Source: Brachyhypopomus gauderio
Lineage: Eukaryota; Chordata; Actinopteri; Gymnotiformes; Hypopomidae
Length of the DNA: 64,000 nt
Reading direction: 5' to 3'
NCBI RefSeq assembly: GCF_052324685.1
Contig: NW_027506900.1
Location: 201,001 to 265,000 of the forward strand
Shown here piece by piece: positions 35,835-50,600 of the stretch. The translations under genes were made by a program, and so were the position numbers. The notes under the pieces were generated by a model, which was given only the letters and a program-made list of their open reading frames with translations, was not told where the DNA came from and did not search any database. How positions within the stretch are numbered: the stretch's first letter is position 1; each line of letters begins with the position of its first letter.

Positions 35835-38800
35835 CACATGCACACAGAGACAGAGACAAAGGGAGACAGGGGGAGAGACAAGACACTAAAGCGAGATAGA
35901 TGTAATCCTCAGAAGACATTTTCCCGCCTTCCTGCAAGTTCTCCAAGCAGACTGCATCACAACATTGTGAATTACAGAGAACAACAGATCTCCAGTCTAA
36001 CTGTAAGAAGCATGTCAAAAAGGCTCGATAAGAATCAAATCATGCAGTTTTATCCAATCAATGGAGTGTATTGTCCGCTTGTATGGTGAGGTGCAGTGGA
36101 ATTTATGCCTGCCTCTCTTCCCACCTGAACTCGTGAATACACCATTATAAAGGACAACAAATTACAAACCTACACTGCTATCAACATGCTGCAATTATGT
36201 AAGGGGTTCATATTCAAGGAACAAGGGAACAGAATGCTGCTTCTTTTGTTTAGGATTAAGATGTGTAATAGACACATGATGTGCCTTGGTCAGGTGTGGG
36301 GGGGGGGATACACAGCACACTGCAGCAGACGGGGCTTTACGAGGGGGGGAGAGCAGTGGGAAAAGTCATAGTGGTTAGTAGAGTTACTGCTGTGAGTTTA
36401 AAAAACTCTGCCAGGCTAGTGCGTGTGAAGGCAGGCAGTAAGACAAACACAATGTAAGCTTGTCCAGAACAACCACACAGCTGTGCCCACCGAGTTAATC
36501 GGTGTTAAACATGAGGCGAGGGCAGTGTGCAGATACAGACCTCTCTTTCTCGTTCCTTGATGGAGGGGAGTGTTCAGATAGGTGACCGCACTCTTCTTTC
36601 TCTGTGGGGAGGTAAGAGAAGGTCTGCATTCAGGAAGCCAAAGCTGTCTGCATAGGGCTACTTAGAAGTAGGAGAAAAAACGTAACGTAGCCTTAATCAC
36701 CTTAGAACTGAAATGAATGTCATAGTCTGGGTTGTTTGCAGTGTGGGTGTTTGCACACCAGAACATTCCTTTAATAAAAAACCCAACTAACAACTGATGG
36801 TGATCTGTATGAAGGTGGGCGTTTTTCTTCTAATGCTCCAGAAACACCACCAATCGATCTTTCATACATAAAGATGAAGCTCAATGTGCTTCGTAGTTAA
36901 ACCCATGTATGTACAATAAGTAATATTATAACATTACATTAAAATAAATAAAATATGAAATAAAAATGTAAATAGAATACAAATGACAAATTAATACATA
37001 AATATTAAATAAATGTGAACTTATGAATAATTAACAATTATTTTCTTCTAGAAACTAGGCATTTGATAAATGAATCCCAAATTTTATGAACATAAAAACA
37101 AAGTTGTTTCACCCAATTTTCTGTGCATCAAACTGGCATTCCAAAATGTATTTAGGTGCTAATTAAAGCTCAGCAAAATAATTTTAAACTGAGACACACA
37201 CTAATGTGACAAAAGTCTTGGGACAGGAACTAGTATTGTATAGGACACCCTCTAGCCCGATACAGTGCGGCGACTCAACATGGCATTGATTCCACTAGTT
37301 TGGATCGAACTAGTCGAACCATTGATTCGAACTAGTCGTTCGCGAACGATCTGGCTCTAAGAGCCGGCTCTTTGAAGTGAACGATTGGAACCGGCTCCAC
37401 AATGGGAGCCGTTTTAGGATCCTATTTGGGAGCCGCTTTTTCCTTCAATATTGCGGTTGTGCTCTGCAAGTGCCACAGTTTTTTTCCAACATCGGTTTTT
37501 TTTTTTTGTCCTTCGGTGCCTCGCTGTCTTTCCCTCTCCTTGCGCGTATTGCACTGCTTCTGCCAGTGGTAGAGCATACTTGGCGCGTCGCGACCAGCGC
37601 GAGGGTCCGTGCGCTGAAAATGATGCAATCGCGGTGGCTCCGCCCCTGCGTGAGGACCCCCGTGCGAAGCGAGGTCGTGTACCTCTTCAGCGCAATGAAC
37701 AAAGTTATGTATGCCGGGTTCATACACCTTTACAAGGTGGAATTCAAGCACTTGTACGTCACTTTTCAATATTGAAAAAGGCCATTTTCAATATTTCCCA
37801 GCACCTTAAACTTAAATATTTATACATATACTCGAAATTATTTGAAATAATTCGCTTTTTTATCACATCGATTCAGTCAGACATCTATTTGTTGTGAAAC
37901 AAAATACAGTTACATTTTCAAGTACTACTTTAGCACTTTTCAAACCTGGAACACAATGCAACATTAATTTTCGTCAGGTAAATGTTCCTTCCCCTGTTTT
38001 TGAGGGGTGTTTCTTTATACTACCACACATATCGTTTCGGACAACACTGCAAAGAATGTCTCCACTGCCCGCATGTCAAGTGTGTGCTCCACACATCTGA
38101 CCAATCACACGCAGCTTTCAGTTAATAATGTGGTGGGAAAACACTGAAAAACAAAGTCTCCACTTTTTTTGTGGAAACGGCAGGCAATTGGCCAAGCTGT
38201 ATTGGGTTCTATTTTGTGATAATTTAATAATTGGTTATAATAAAAGTTTTATTTATAAAGCATTGTTATGCAGCATTTTTACTCATCACAAGTGCTTAAC
38301 AATGTCAATAATGAAACAAAATTTTATAAAATTAGGTTTAAGCTATTAATTAATTAATAATGTAAAAAATATATATGGGGAGCCGTTTGGGAGCCGAAAA
38401 GAGCCGGCTCTCCACTGTAAGAAGAGCCATTAGAGCCGCATCTCAAAATAGAGCCGAAAATCCCATCACTATAACTCATCATGAGAAATAAAATGTGATT
38501 TTAAATGTAAAGTTGAATCTTAAATTATTTTCTTTGGGTTGTGAAGCCAGTATTCCAAACCTTTTTTCAATTTTTGTTGCATAACCAATCATGAAAATTT
38601 TGTTTTTCCTTCATCCAATATAAAAACATTGATCAAATTAATAATGCTAAACAGACAGTCTGTTAGTTCATATAGCTCTACAGAAATAGCAGTGATATGA
38701 CTCCATGTTTTTTTTATAATGTGATCTACTGAAAGCATGTACAAAGAAAATAAAAGCAGGCCTAACACAGAACCCTGCGGAACACCATAAAGTACATCGG

Positions 38801-41800
38801 GTTCATAGGAGCGATGCTCAGCTAGACCAACAAAGTGCTTTATACCTTTAAGATGTTTCTAGTAACCACTTTAAGAAAGTTCCATAAAGACCAACAAGAA
38901 TATTATGATTTACCTTAAAAAATGCTTCACTTGCATATCAAAGTAGGAAGGACTGTTTTGCATAAGAACACATGTAAACAATCTAAAATGGGTGTTCAGA
39001 CTTAGATTAGAGCACACATTGAGGAGAAATGCAACATGAAAAGTTCACTCCTCCCGAAATCACAATCTGTTCCATTTGTTCTGCACAAACTTCTTTGTTG
39101 ATACTAGGTGCTTTTTGAATGGGTCAGAGTTACCTTGAACCTCTGAACCAGGTCTGCTTTGATTAGCTCGTATTGCATTTGGGCAGGAATCCATGTACCG
39201 TTTTGGTTGGGACTACATGGGTAAACCCATGAAGGCTGTTAAACCAATAAACCTCTGCCATCTTCAGACCTCATATGCACACCTGTGGATATTATGTAGA
39301 GGGAAAATGAAGGAAAAGGAGTTCTACCTCTGGCTCAAACACTGCTCCACTGTACACAGGGTTGGCCGTTGTTCTTCTTTTGCGTTCCTGCCTTCTGCTC
39401 TGAATCTCTGAAACATGACCGCAGAAGACATGAAGCTTGGTGTTTAACTTGCTACTGGTTAACTTGACATGTCTAAGGCTAGTAGCACTTACCTTCAAGA
39501 TGGTCATGTGTGACCAACCCTAGAGACACCATGAAGGCAAGTTTCTACCAAAGAAAATAAAAATATTTCACTTCATGCAGAGTTTAAATGTGTGTGTATG
39601 CTCGCGTAGTCACAATTATTAAAGCAAACAGTGTTTTAATGACTCCTGAGGTAAGCATGATACTGACATTGCTGAGATTTGCAAAAAAGTAAAAGAGTGT
39701 TCTTATAAGGTCAACATAGACATGTTTAAAGTCAGATTTGCTCAATCTAGTACAGTACTGTTATACCTGTGGGTTCTCCTCTCGTTTAATCTTAGGAACA
39801 GGAGGAAGAGGAGGAGGTGATGAAGGAGTGCTTGTAGGCACCTTCTCTGAACCCCCCTGAGATTTCACAGTCTGTCAGTTCAACAAAAAGAAAGGATGTT
39901 CAATGCATTTATTCAGATAACAAGACTTATTGCCCCACAATGCTATACCTGAGCACTTTAAAAAGTCTATTAAAACAATAACGAGAGGACTGTATTTTTA
40001 TTAAGCCCGATTGTTTAAAAGAATTCAAGATCAAATGAAAACCTTCCCGTCCCTCAAGATCCCACGAGCTACAATAAAACTCACCTTGGTGTCTGTATTT
40101 AGGCTGCTGATCTGCAGTGTCTGCACAGGGCTGCCGATCACGATGCCCGTCACCTGGGCCGTCACGCCTCCCGCCGGGCCCGTTTTGGGCACGGCCTTGC
40201 ACGACTGCCCGTTGACAATGCGCACTTGGTGGATGGGCCCGGCCGAGGGTGGCGTCAACTTGGTGGTGAGCATGACGGGCCGCTGGAGAAGCTGCGGGGC
40301 CGCCATCATGGGCGGGGGCGGGGCCGGCGCGATAGGCACGTTGTTGGGGGCGGTGGGTTTGGGACGCACCTGAAGGGCACAGAGGAGTGAAGTTGGAGTG
40401 CCAAGCGTGGTACATCGAAAAGCACAACCACCCCCCCCACGGCCAGCAATTGGGTTAGGGAGGAGTCCATGCCCTTTATCAAGCATCATGCTGGCATGAT
40501 GAGGCCTTGGGTAATGCTAATGAGGAGCTCTGGTTAACTCTTTATTGCCAGTGAGATGCTCCCATATTCTCCTTCTCTGCTGCTGGCGTGGTGGGAAAGC
40601 CCTAAAGTCCTAATGAGGGTGCATGCCCCAGAGTTACACTTAACTGGGAAAAGTATTCACTCACCCAAATTATCGGAATCAGGTGTTCCAATCACTTCCA
40701 TGGCTACAGGTGTATAAATTTAAGCACCTAGGCATTCAGACTGTTTTTACAAACATTAGTAAAAGAATGGGTTGCTCTCAGGCACTTAGTGAGTTCCAAC
40801 GTGGAACTGTGATAGGATGCCACCTGTGCAACAAATCCAGTCGTGAAATTTCCCCACTCCTAAATTTTTCACAGTCAACTGTCAGCTGTATTATGAGAAA
40901 TGGAAGTGGTTGGGAATGACAGCATCTCAGCTACGAAGTAGTAGGCCACATAAACTGACTGAGCGGGGTCGAAGGATGCTGAAGATGTCGCCAACTTTCT
41001 GCGGAGTCAATACAGACATCCAAACTTCATGTGGCCTTCAGATTATCTCAAGGACATTGCACAGAGAGCTTCATGGAATGGGTTTCCATGGTCGAGCAGC
41101 TGCATCCAAGCCATACATCACCAAGTGCAATGCAAAGTGTCAGAAGAAGTGGTGTAAAGCACGCTGCCACTGGACCCTAGAGCAGTGGAGGTATGTTCTT
41201 TGGAGTGACGAATTGCACTTCTCCATTTGGCTATCTGATGGACGAGTCTGGGTTTGGCTGTTGCCAGGAGAACGGTACTTGTCTGACTGCATTGCACCAA
41301 GTGTAAAGGTTGATGGAGGTTTTGGAGCTGGCCCCTTCCTCTTCCAACATGACTGTGCACCAGTGCACAAAGCAAGGTCCATAAAGACATAAATAGTAGA
41401 GTTCTGGATTCACTTGACTGGCCTGACTTCAACCCGATAGAACACCTTTGGGATGAATTAGAACGGAGACTGAGAGCCAGGCCTTCTCGTCCAACATCAG
41501 TACGTGACCTCACAAATGCGCTTCTAGAAGAATGGTTAAAAATTCCCATAAACTCCTAAACCTTATGGACAGCCTTCCCAGTAGAGTTGAAGCTGTTCTA
41601 GCTGCAAAGGGTCCAATGTCATACTGAACCCTATGTATTAGGAATGGGATGTCACTTAAGCTCATATGTGAGTCAAGGAAGGTGAGCGAATACTTTTGGC
41701 AATATAGTGTATTTTAAACGCATCCTTCAGGAGAAAAACACTGGGCTGAACAAGACAGAGGCCGACAGTTACTTCACTCAAGGCAAATGTGGCATCACAG

Positions 41801-44551
41801 GACTGTTACTTAAAAATAGGACATCGATCCTTTTAACCAGGGCAAATCCATAAGCTAGTCTTTACATTACAGTAAGGAAAACAAACTCTCCATCTATTCC
41901 CTAAGGTTAAATGGTTGGACTACAGAGCTCTCAGTAGCATTATATAGCTTTGGTTAAAGGTTTTTTTTTTGTGTGAGTGTGTTATATATATATATATATA
42001 TATAAACACTGAAGGTCAATGAAAGGGTCAGCCAAAGCACAAAATGAAAAGAATAAAAATGGTCAAACCAGCCTAAAGAGCAAAAGAACATGACAACAGC
42101 ACAGACATGTAAGTAAAGCACTGGAAACTCCAGCCTGTACACAACGTGATACTCGAGACACTCGCTATTCACAGAAAATAAGACAAATGGACACAGCAAA
42201 TTATAAACAACAACAAAACCACAGCCAGTGCCAGGCCAGAAACCAACAACAGGAACAGCAGAACGAGGAGGAGTACGGATAATGGGATCCTGCAGTATTT
42301 GGGCGAGTGCACTACATGGTCTACATGGGCGTGTGCACTACGTGGGCGAGTGCACTACGTGGGCTACGTGGGCGAGTGCACTACATGGTCTACATGGGTG
42401 AGTGCACTGTGTGCTCTACATGGGCGTGTGCACTATGTGGGCGAGTGCACTACGTGGGCGAGTGCACTACGTGATCTACGTGGGCGAGTGCACTACGTGG
42501 GCGAGTGCACTACGTGGTCTACGTGGGCGAGTGCAAGCTCCCTATGAAACCTACAGGTTTTAAATCAGCAGCTGTGCTTATGTATACAGCCCTGCACCTA
42601 CATGATGCCATTCTGATTTGTTTGTCATGAAACAATGAATTCCATATGTACATGTTGGCAACTACGCACTCAGTCCAAGTCTGAACTCATTTGGCTATTA
42701 GAGTCCCTCTAGTGGCATTTGTGTTGAACTGCACACACTGGGAGAGGGAAGGGAGTGGGCGGGTCTTACAGAGACGCACCTGTGGCAGAAAGGTGGGTCG
42801 AGGCGTCAGTCTAGGAGGAGGGACAAACTGGGGAACTTTGATAGGCTGAGCCGAGGTGGTGCTGGCCTGCACCTGTGACAAAACCAGTGCTTTATTGGCA
42901 ATCAAGCAGCACTGTTTGGAGAATTGATTATAATCTTTTGGAAAGATTATAAAGGTCAGTTCTCAGTCGTAAATAACGTTACTACATGGTGGGCCTTTCT
43001 AATACCAGAACATCCTCTCTGGCCTCTTGGTTTTAAATCACAGGTGAAGGCCAACACCCAACACAGCCTGGCGCATCATCACAGAGGAATCTTCATTCAC
43101 ACATACAGATCATTTTCCATCCACAAAATATCAAAGCACTTCAGAATTGAACACTGACCCTTTCTGCAGGCTACGACAATTTTTTAAATCCTTGAAATTA
43201 AACTGAATTTCATTTGATTTGGGATGCACGTGTGCCAGGTCCTGTCAGCAGCTTGCACAAGGAGAACGAGGCAGGTTAGCAGAGACGGCAGATTCCACTC
43301 ACTACGATGACGTTCTTAGACGTGACCCGTGCCGCCGTCTCCGAGTCCCGATTGGTTAATTTGTTGGCCACCTGAAGGTTGACCGGTGCACTGTGGGAGT
43401 CGGGGTTCGCGGTGGGCCGGGAGGGACTGCTGATGGCAGTAACCATGGCGACGGTGGGGCGTGACGTAGCCATGGAAGCCGGCAAGGGGGTGGTGGCAGC
43501 CTTCAGCACTAGAGGTAGAGTCTTCGTGTGGGGGAGCGGTGTGACGGGCAGAGTCTTCTGTTGAATGAAGGAAGACACGGAAGGAACAGCACAGTGAGTG
43601 AGACGAAGAGATAAGTAGCATCAACACAGTAGAACTATTAGTTAGCAGATTATAAAGTATTTCTCCTTACACAAGAGCACGTCAAATAATGCCACAGCCT
43701 AACGGTACAGTCGTTAAAACAAAATGGGGCTCACCAACAGATGAAAAGCCACCATCCTCATTGTATAGTAGCACTTCTGTGGGATAATGCTAAACTGGGC
43801 GGAGTGGCCATGCCTTGCTCTGTTCACCTTTCAACCTTCTTACAACTGCAGTCATGGCCTGGTGGTTAGGGAACTGGTCTTGTGACCGGAGGGTCGTGGG
43901 TTCGATTCCCAGACCTGAGGCCATGACTGAGGTGCCCCTGAGCAAGGCCCTTAACCCTCAACTGCTCACTTGTACAAAAAATGAGATAAAAATGTAAGTC
44001 GCTCTGGATAAGGGCGTCTGCCAAATGCCGTAAATGTGAATGTAAATGCTCTACGGTCAGACAGGGAGGAAGCTCATCCCCAGTCACATTCTTTTGGGAT
44101 ACTACACAAAAACAGGGATGCGCCACTGGGGAGACCCCTGAGGTCTCTGAGGGGTGGGGGTGTGGTGGCCCCTAGGGGCTATGAGAGTGAGGGTGACCCC
44201 TGGTTGACCCCAGCTTTACCTGTGGAGACGGCTGGTGGTGAGGAGGCCCTGCCGTCTGCAGCTGGCAGGGGGGCGTGAGCAGCACGGCTTTGCCCTCCGC
44301 CCCTCCCTTCACCTTCACCTCTGGCTCCTGCTTCACCAACAGCTCCTTCCTCAGCTGCTCCACCACCTTTTTCTGAGACACAGGGGAGCAGAGAGAGGCG
44401 TTTAAACTCAAAAGATGGTGGGGTGTGTAAACCCCTCAAAAGGTTTTGCATTAGAATGTATAGTCAGATGTTGAGAAAGCTTAATAGAATTTCCTGTTAC
44501 ACGCCACCACTCCATTACTGTTTTCCAAACGTGTAATTTGCCCAAGTAGAT

Positions 44552-44642
<91 letters not shown>

Positions 44643-47600
44643 AATTCATCTCACACATTTCATTGCCTCCAAGTCTGCTGAAGCAAAGCATCCCTCTAGA
44701 ACACACACACACACACACACACGCGCACGCACGCACTCACACACACACACCAAACACACTAATGCCCTCAGTCCAGATTCCTTTCACAGTTAAAATTAAG
44801 TGTAGGAAGGGGTAACCAATTCCACTTTATCAAGATTAATAATCTAGTTTTGCATACAAACTCCTTGAAAGCACAGAGCTTCAAAATGAAGAGTCTTCAG
44901 AGGGTGGGAATGAGACACATGCCAAGGGCATACAGTGACCTTGAAGCCATGTGGGCCACAGTATAACCACCAGGCTTTCATCATTCATTAATCATCATTC
45001 ATTTCATCATTCATTTTTGACAAATTTGAAATGATTTAGATTTTTTTTTTTATTTTAGACAATTACATGTTCTGACTATGCATATAAAAACACTGTAAAT
45101 GCCTTTCAAATAAGCAGACAATATTTTGCTATTGCATGCTGTAGCATCGACACCGTTATGAAAAATCATAATACACAGATTGTACAAAGGATGGAATGGG
45201 CCGCTTAATATTAAAAAATATATATATACTACAGTGAAATGTTCATGTTTATGTCACCTAGCACTGGGAATTGAAAAACCACGTTTTACACAAACAAACA
45301 GGAAAAAGGGCTGATAGCATTCTTTCATTTTGAACTCACAGCTTGCTGGATGCAGGAGAATCTCATGGGGACACAGACAAACGCACTTTCATCCAGCACC
45401 TCTTTATTAACATGAGCAGACAGGCCAGAATAAGCAAACCCAGCACTTGAACTAAACCCCACCTGCCATGACTGAAGTTGCATATTCTCAATCTCTCTCA
45501 CAGACCCCACATCTCTGCCTCCCACACGCACGTCCAGCCACACTCCCGTCCAGCCACACCCACGCCCAGACGGCCTGCCACACCCACGCCCAGCCACACG
45601 CCCGTCCAGCCACACGCCCGTCCAGCCACACAGCAATTATGTTTTACAGCAGAAATGGCCTCTACTCTCAATTAAGAAATCACACAGAACTAGGAGCTCC
45701 CTGCAAACAAAAGCAGCTCCTTTAATATACATACACATATTTAACAAGTAATTCATTCTTTATCTTTATGTAACCAGGTTAGCAAACCTAATGAGAACGC
45801 CCACAAAAGTCGTCTGTCCAAGAGTGAGGAGGCGATGGAGAATGGGAGAGGATGCAGAAGGAGGCTGAGAGGCAAGAAGGGGGGTGTGTCTCTCTACACA
45901 CATGGGGGGTGGAGCGGGGGGCACTCTGCACTGTGGGGGCCGAGTCCAGCTGAGTCAGCTCGCCACCAGCTGGCCCGAGCGGGCAGCGCGCCTGCTTCCC
46001 AGCTGCCCCCCCCCCACCGCTCAAAGGAGGAGGGAGAGGTGAGACCTGGTCGCCACGGGCCAGCTGCAACTTTGCAATCAGGTAAACAAGCGCTACAGTG
46101 AGGAACAGGGGGCGGTCGTAAAACAAACAGGGTCGTAAACAAACAGGAATAAACAAAAAGAACTGCAATCCTTTACTAAACTAACCACCACCACAGGCGA
46201 GAGCCACGAGGCCGCCTGCCTTCACATCCTGGCAGTGCGGCTTGGCCTTAAGATACATTCTCAAAGTAGCGCCGTTAGCTGCTGGGTTACTGCCACGCCT
46301 GCAGTCCACGGTGCCCTGGCTTTGTGCCGCCCATAGATCAGAATGCACAAAAAGTGCTTTTAGTCTGCCACCAAAGCCTTAACGCAAATGAATGAAGGCG
46401 TGTGGAGTGGGTGAAACATGCAAGACACGGATGTTGGAAGCGTGTACAGCTGGGGGGGGGGGGGGGGGGGGGGCGGCACACACACACACACACACGGATG
46501 CAGGAAGTAAGACTTAAGAAAGCATGCATAATCAAATATATATTATATTATTAATAATCATAACCACAATGTTGAAGGTTTGATGTAGTGTACTTACGCT
46601 TTTGTGTGTATGTGATATATATACATACTTATCCATTACTGAGTAGGCATTTGCCATTCAGAGTTTTTTGATTTTGGAAATGAGACAGCCCAAAAAAAAT
46701 TTATCTCCTTTACACTTTCACATGGTGTAAGAATAGAATGTATTATATCCTCATTAACTCCAAGTTCAGTTGAACAACTGACAATGCTACATAAAGAAAA
46801 AGTGTTTCAGTGAAAGAAATCAGGTGCAACTGGCCCAGAATGAAAAAGGGCATATATTTGGTTGTTCTTGGCAATTTTCTTAATTTTAAGAGTAATCCGT
46901 CCCAACTAGGACTGAGAACTGTGAAAGCTGCGCTAAGCCAGAAAGTTGATGTTCACATGCATACGAATGAGGACACATGGGGTAAGACAAATGCCAGGAC
47001 TACTTGACATCAACAAGCTCATTAAAAAATACTGTCTGGACAAAAACTGGAACGCATTTCTGCGATTGACCTTGCATGGGACAGAATGATGCGATCCATA
47101 TAAAGAAGCCATGCGGTTGCCACACAACCCAAAGCTCGTGAAACTTTGCTCTTGGCACCAAGCAACATGGAACTCTGGGACAGTGGAGACGTGCGTCCGA
47201 CATGGACGGCCACCTCGAGAGTCACCAGCCACCTGGCATGACTCTCCCAGGGCCACAGATCAGATGAGGATTCAACAACTTCCTACGCCACTGAACGTCA
47301 CGTTGGGTGAAACCCTCACGCAAGCAGGGTTGCCTGGAGGTGTCTGTCACCCACACACACAGAATGAAACGGCATCACTACACAAGTCTAATATGGAAAA
47401 ACCATAAATATGGATAACACAAACAAATTATTTCCGTATCAATTTTGGTAATAGATGCATTGGTCTATAGCAAAGTCCATTTACTATATACAATACTATA
47501 TACTATACTATACTCAGAGTTGTATAGTAACGAAGTAGAACTACTTCACTACTGTACTTAAGTACTAAAATGCTGTATCTGTACTTTACTGGAGTATTAT

Positions 47601-50600
47601 TTTTTTCTCCTACTTCCACTTTTACTTCACTACATATTTTCCATTAGTTTAATACTTTTACTCCGATACATTTTTTACGTGCTGTATAGTTACTCGTTAC
47701 AATTATAAACTAGCTGGCGCTGTCACCGGGTTAAGCGATCAGGCTGTCTTGTGAGAAAACTGCGCATGCTCCGGTCGCGTCTCGTTTACTCTGCTGCTGC
47801 CTTCACTCAACACTTGATCTTCGTAATCTAAGTTCACTTGACACGTCGTGACTGCCGCAAGGGTCCGCGCGGCAAAAATGACGCAATCGCGGTGGCTCCA
47901 CCCATGCGCATTGGCCACGTGCGCAGTTGCGTCGCGAGGTCGTGCACCTCTCGATTTTTGTGCGTGCGAAGTTACAAGGTGGAATTCACGCACTCCTACG
48001 GCACTTTGAAGGTCCATTTTCAGTATTTTCCAGCACCTTCAGTTTAATTTACATATTTATACAAATACACATATACTCTAAATTATTCCAAATAATTCAC
48101 TTATCTCATTAAAAGAGATGGTACCGTGTTTGGTAACAGCAGAAGAGCAGCATAAGTGCTGCATAACAAGCTTGTTGGCGTTTTAATGTACATATATTGG
48201 CACCTTCCACACCTTTAACATGGAGTGATCGTGGCGGTGAGGGTGAGGATGGAGACCACCCTGGCCCTACCTAGAGACAGTGTTTGAGGAAGGAGACCAC
48301 CCCACATCAATGTAAGTTATAAATATAACGCACAGAAGACACAGTTAGGTTTGATATCTTAGCTAACTAACCTAATTATGTTCATGACTGCTGCAGTATT
48401 AACATTAGCTGGCAATCATAAAGGCGATGTCATGCCGAGTTGTGTTTTTAGCAACAGTAAGCCGTGTCTCTTTTCATGCTGATTAATCATGTGCCCATTT
48501 TTGTAGTGTAGTGTTTTTATAGGGTAAGAGCATTTATTGAGGGTAAACGCAGGGCAATAGGCTCACCCTTAAAATCCGACGGATGGATTTTACGTCCAAA
48601 ATACACCTCGTTTTCTCAGCTAAATTAAGTTGAACTTGTACTTCTGCGTCAAACCTACGAGGTAGAGGGACATGGGTTATCTGTTTTTTGTGTACGAAGT
48701 GTTAACCCCAGTTTTTTAAGTTGCTACTTGTTTATACATACAGACCACTTGTATTTGTCTTTGACATCTTTGATTTGTAAGTGATATAGAAAAATAATTG
48801 ATAATCAAACTTTGACGGCTTTCTTTAATTAATTATAAACATAGTACTTGTACTTTTTACTTTCAATACTTGAGTAATAAGTTTTAGAATAAACTACTTG
48901 CAATACTTAAGTACAAAAAATGCTGAATACTTCTGTACTTCCACTTAAGTAAAGTTTTTAGAGAACACTTCAACTTCTACTCAAGTAAATTTTTTTATAG
49001 AGTACTTGTACTTTTACTCAAGTATGGGTCTCTAATACTTTATACAACACTGACTATACTATATACTTTACTATATACAAGTAGTGCTAATGTTTGTTTC
49101 ATCAGATTTTTATCCCCAAGCTATAACAAAAAATTAAAAAATCTAAAAAGAACGTTTTCAACTGGACTGCAGCGCATTTATTTCCAGAAAAATGATCTAT
49201 TCAAATGTGGTGAATCTACGGCACAACAGTAAGAAGGTCTAGTCTAGGACAGTAAGAAGGTCTAGCCTAGAACAGTAAGAATGTCTAGTCTACTAAAGAG
49301 CTGTACAAAACTTTAGAACTGCTGGATTCTAGTCAAACTCCCAGTGCTACCCAAGTGATGCATTCAAGTCTCGACATTTTTACTCCTCAATAATTCATAG
49401 TATATAAAAGTTGACCTATAGGAGATATTCCTGCACACAAGGTTGCCGCGGTAGTGAAGTGTCAACACAAACACACAGCGCTGTACCTGTTTCTCACTCA
49501 GAGCCGTGATCTTGGCCTGAAGTTCATGAAGCTGTTTCTTCAGATCTGCATTCTGGAGGAAGAGAGAAGCAGCAAAGTTCTTGCTCATTATGTTAAACAC
49601 AAGCAGTGCGCACAGGTCCCTTAACTCTGAAAAACAGACGTGAACAGAACACAAATCACTTTTGTTCACAAGTACTTGTCCTTCACGTGCAGTCTAGTGG
49701 AGGCCACCAAAACACATCAGCGCAGATTCACTTACAGAAGCTAAACTAGACCAAGGCTATGCAATCACAAGGTAGAGTCGTTTGTGCTAAATACGCCACA
49801 ACAGACACAGAGTCGTGATGGAGCTCTCAGGCACTGTGACTCCTGCTACACTTTTCTTTTGCAGAGATGCTGGTTCTGTTGCAGATGAGTGGTTCATGGG
49901 TGATGGCGGTGATGAATCTCAAGGACCCAACTGCACCTTTCATTCTGCTGCTGTTTGTAGATGTCTATTAGCAGCCGGGGCACAGCACTTGTATGATTCA
50001 CGGAGAGAAGAGCAGGGGAGAGCGGGGCATTGTGGGTAACAACACAAGAACCTTAAGCCTCAGAGCACACACGGCAATCTGTCATTGGCTACTTTTGAAG
50101 CACACCAGGCTCCAGCACTCCAATAAAGGACCTCATCGCTATTCTTATTTTTTTTAATCCGATGTACTTTCTGTAAATGATAGAAGAACAGCTTAAATGG
50201 GTCTATCAGACAGCGCTTTTCAATCCCAGAGATCATGAAAGAATCCACATACTATTATGCTTCACTATAATCAGCTCCCTGAAGACTCCCACTCGGCTCT
50301 CTGCCCCACACAGGGGCAGCACTGCACAATGTGCTCCTGCAGGATGTACAAAAGACAGCAGCATCCTCCGTGTCTCTGAGCACTGGCAAACCGGGACGCT
50401 ACGGCTCGGAGTTTTTCTCTTGTCGTCTCAATATGACAACACCGGGAGCCGAGCGGTGAGAGGAAGCCCAGCTGAGAAAGTGGATACGCAGATACGCTTG
50501 TATCTGCTGCTTAGCCACTAATGCGTTGTCCTTGTCACAAGGGCACTGAACTTCCAAGTTTAATATCAGCGAAATCGTTCTTAGGTGGAAGTGACCTACT

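Noticed and set aside
35610-36018. Leu-Ser repeat proteins on the minus strand
   Set aside because: Direct reading of the GA/CT microsatellite in an intron.
42299-42547. Repetitive peptide frame ([10 protein letters not shown] type)
   Set aside because: It is only the translation of the minisatellite inside a phf21a intron.
43851-43922. tRNA gene
   Set aside because: Has A- and B-box-like motifs but continues into a SINE body and tail and does not form a clean tRNA; called as SINE head.
46810-47407. Overlapping open frames in a phf21a intron
   Set aside because: The stretch has faint Tc1-like wording (for example around 47140-47280) but no ends, no continuous frame and no motif strong enough to call an element.
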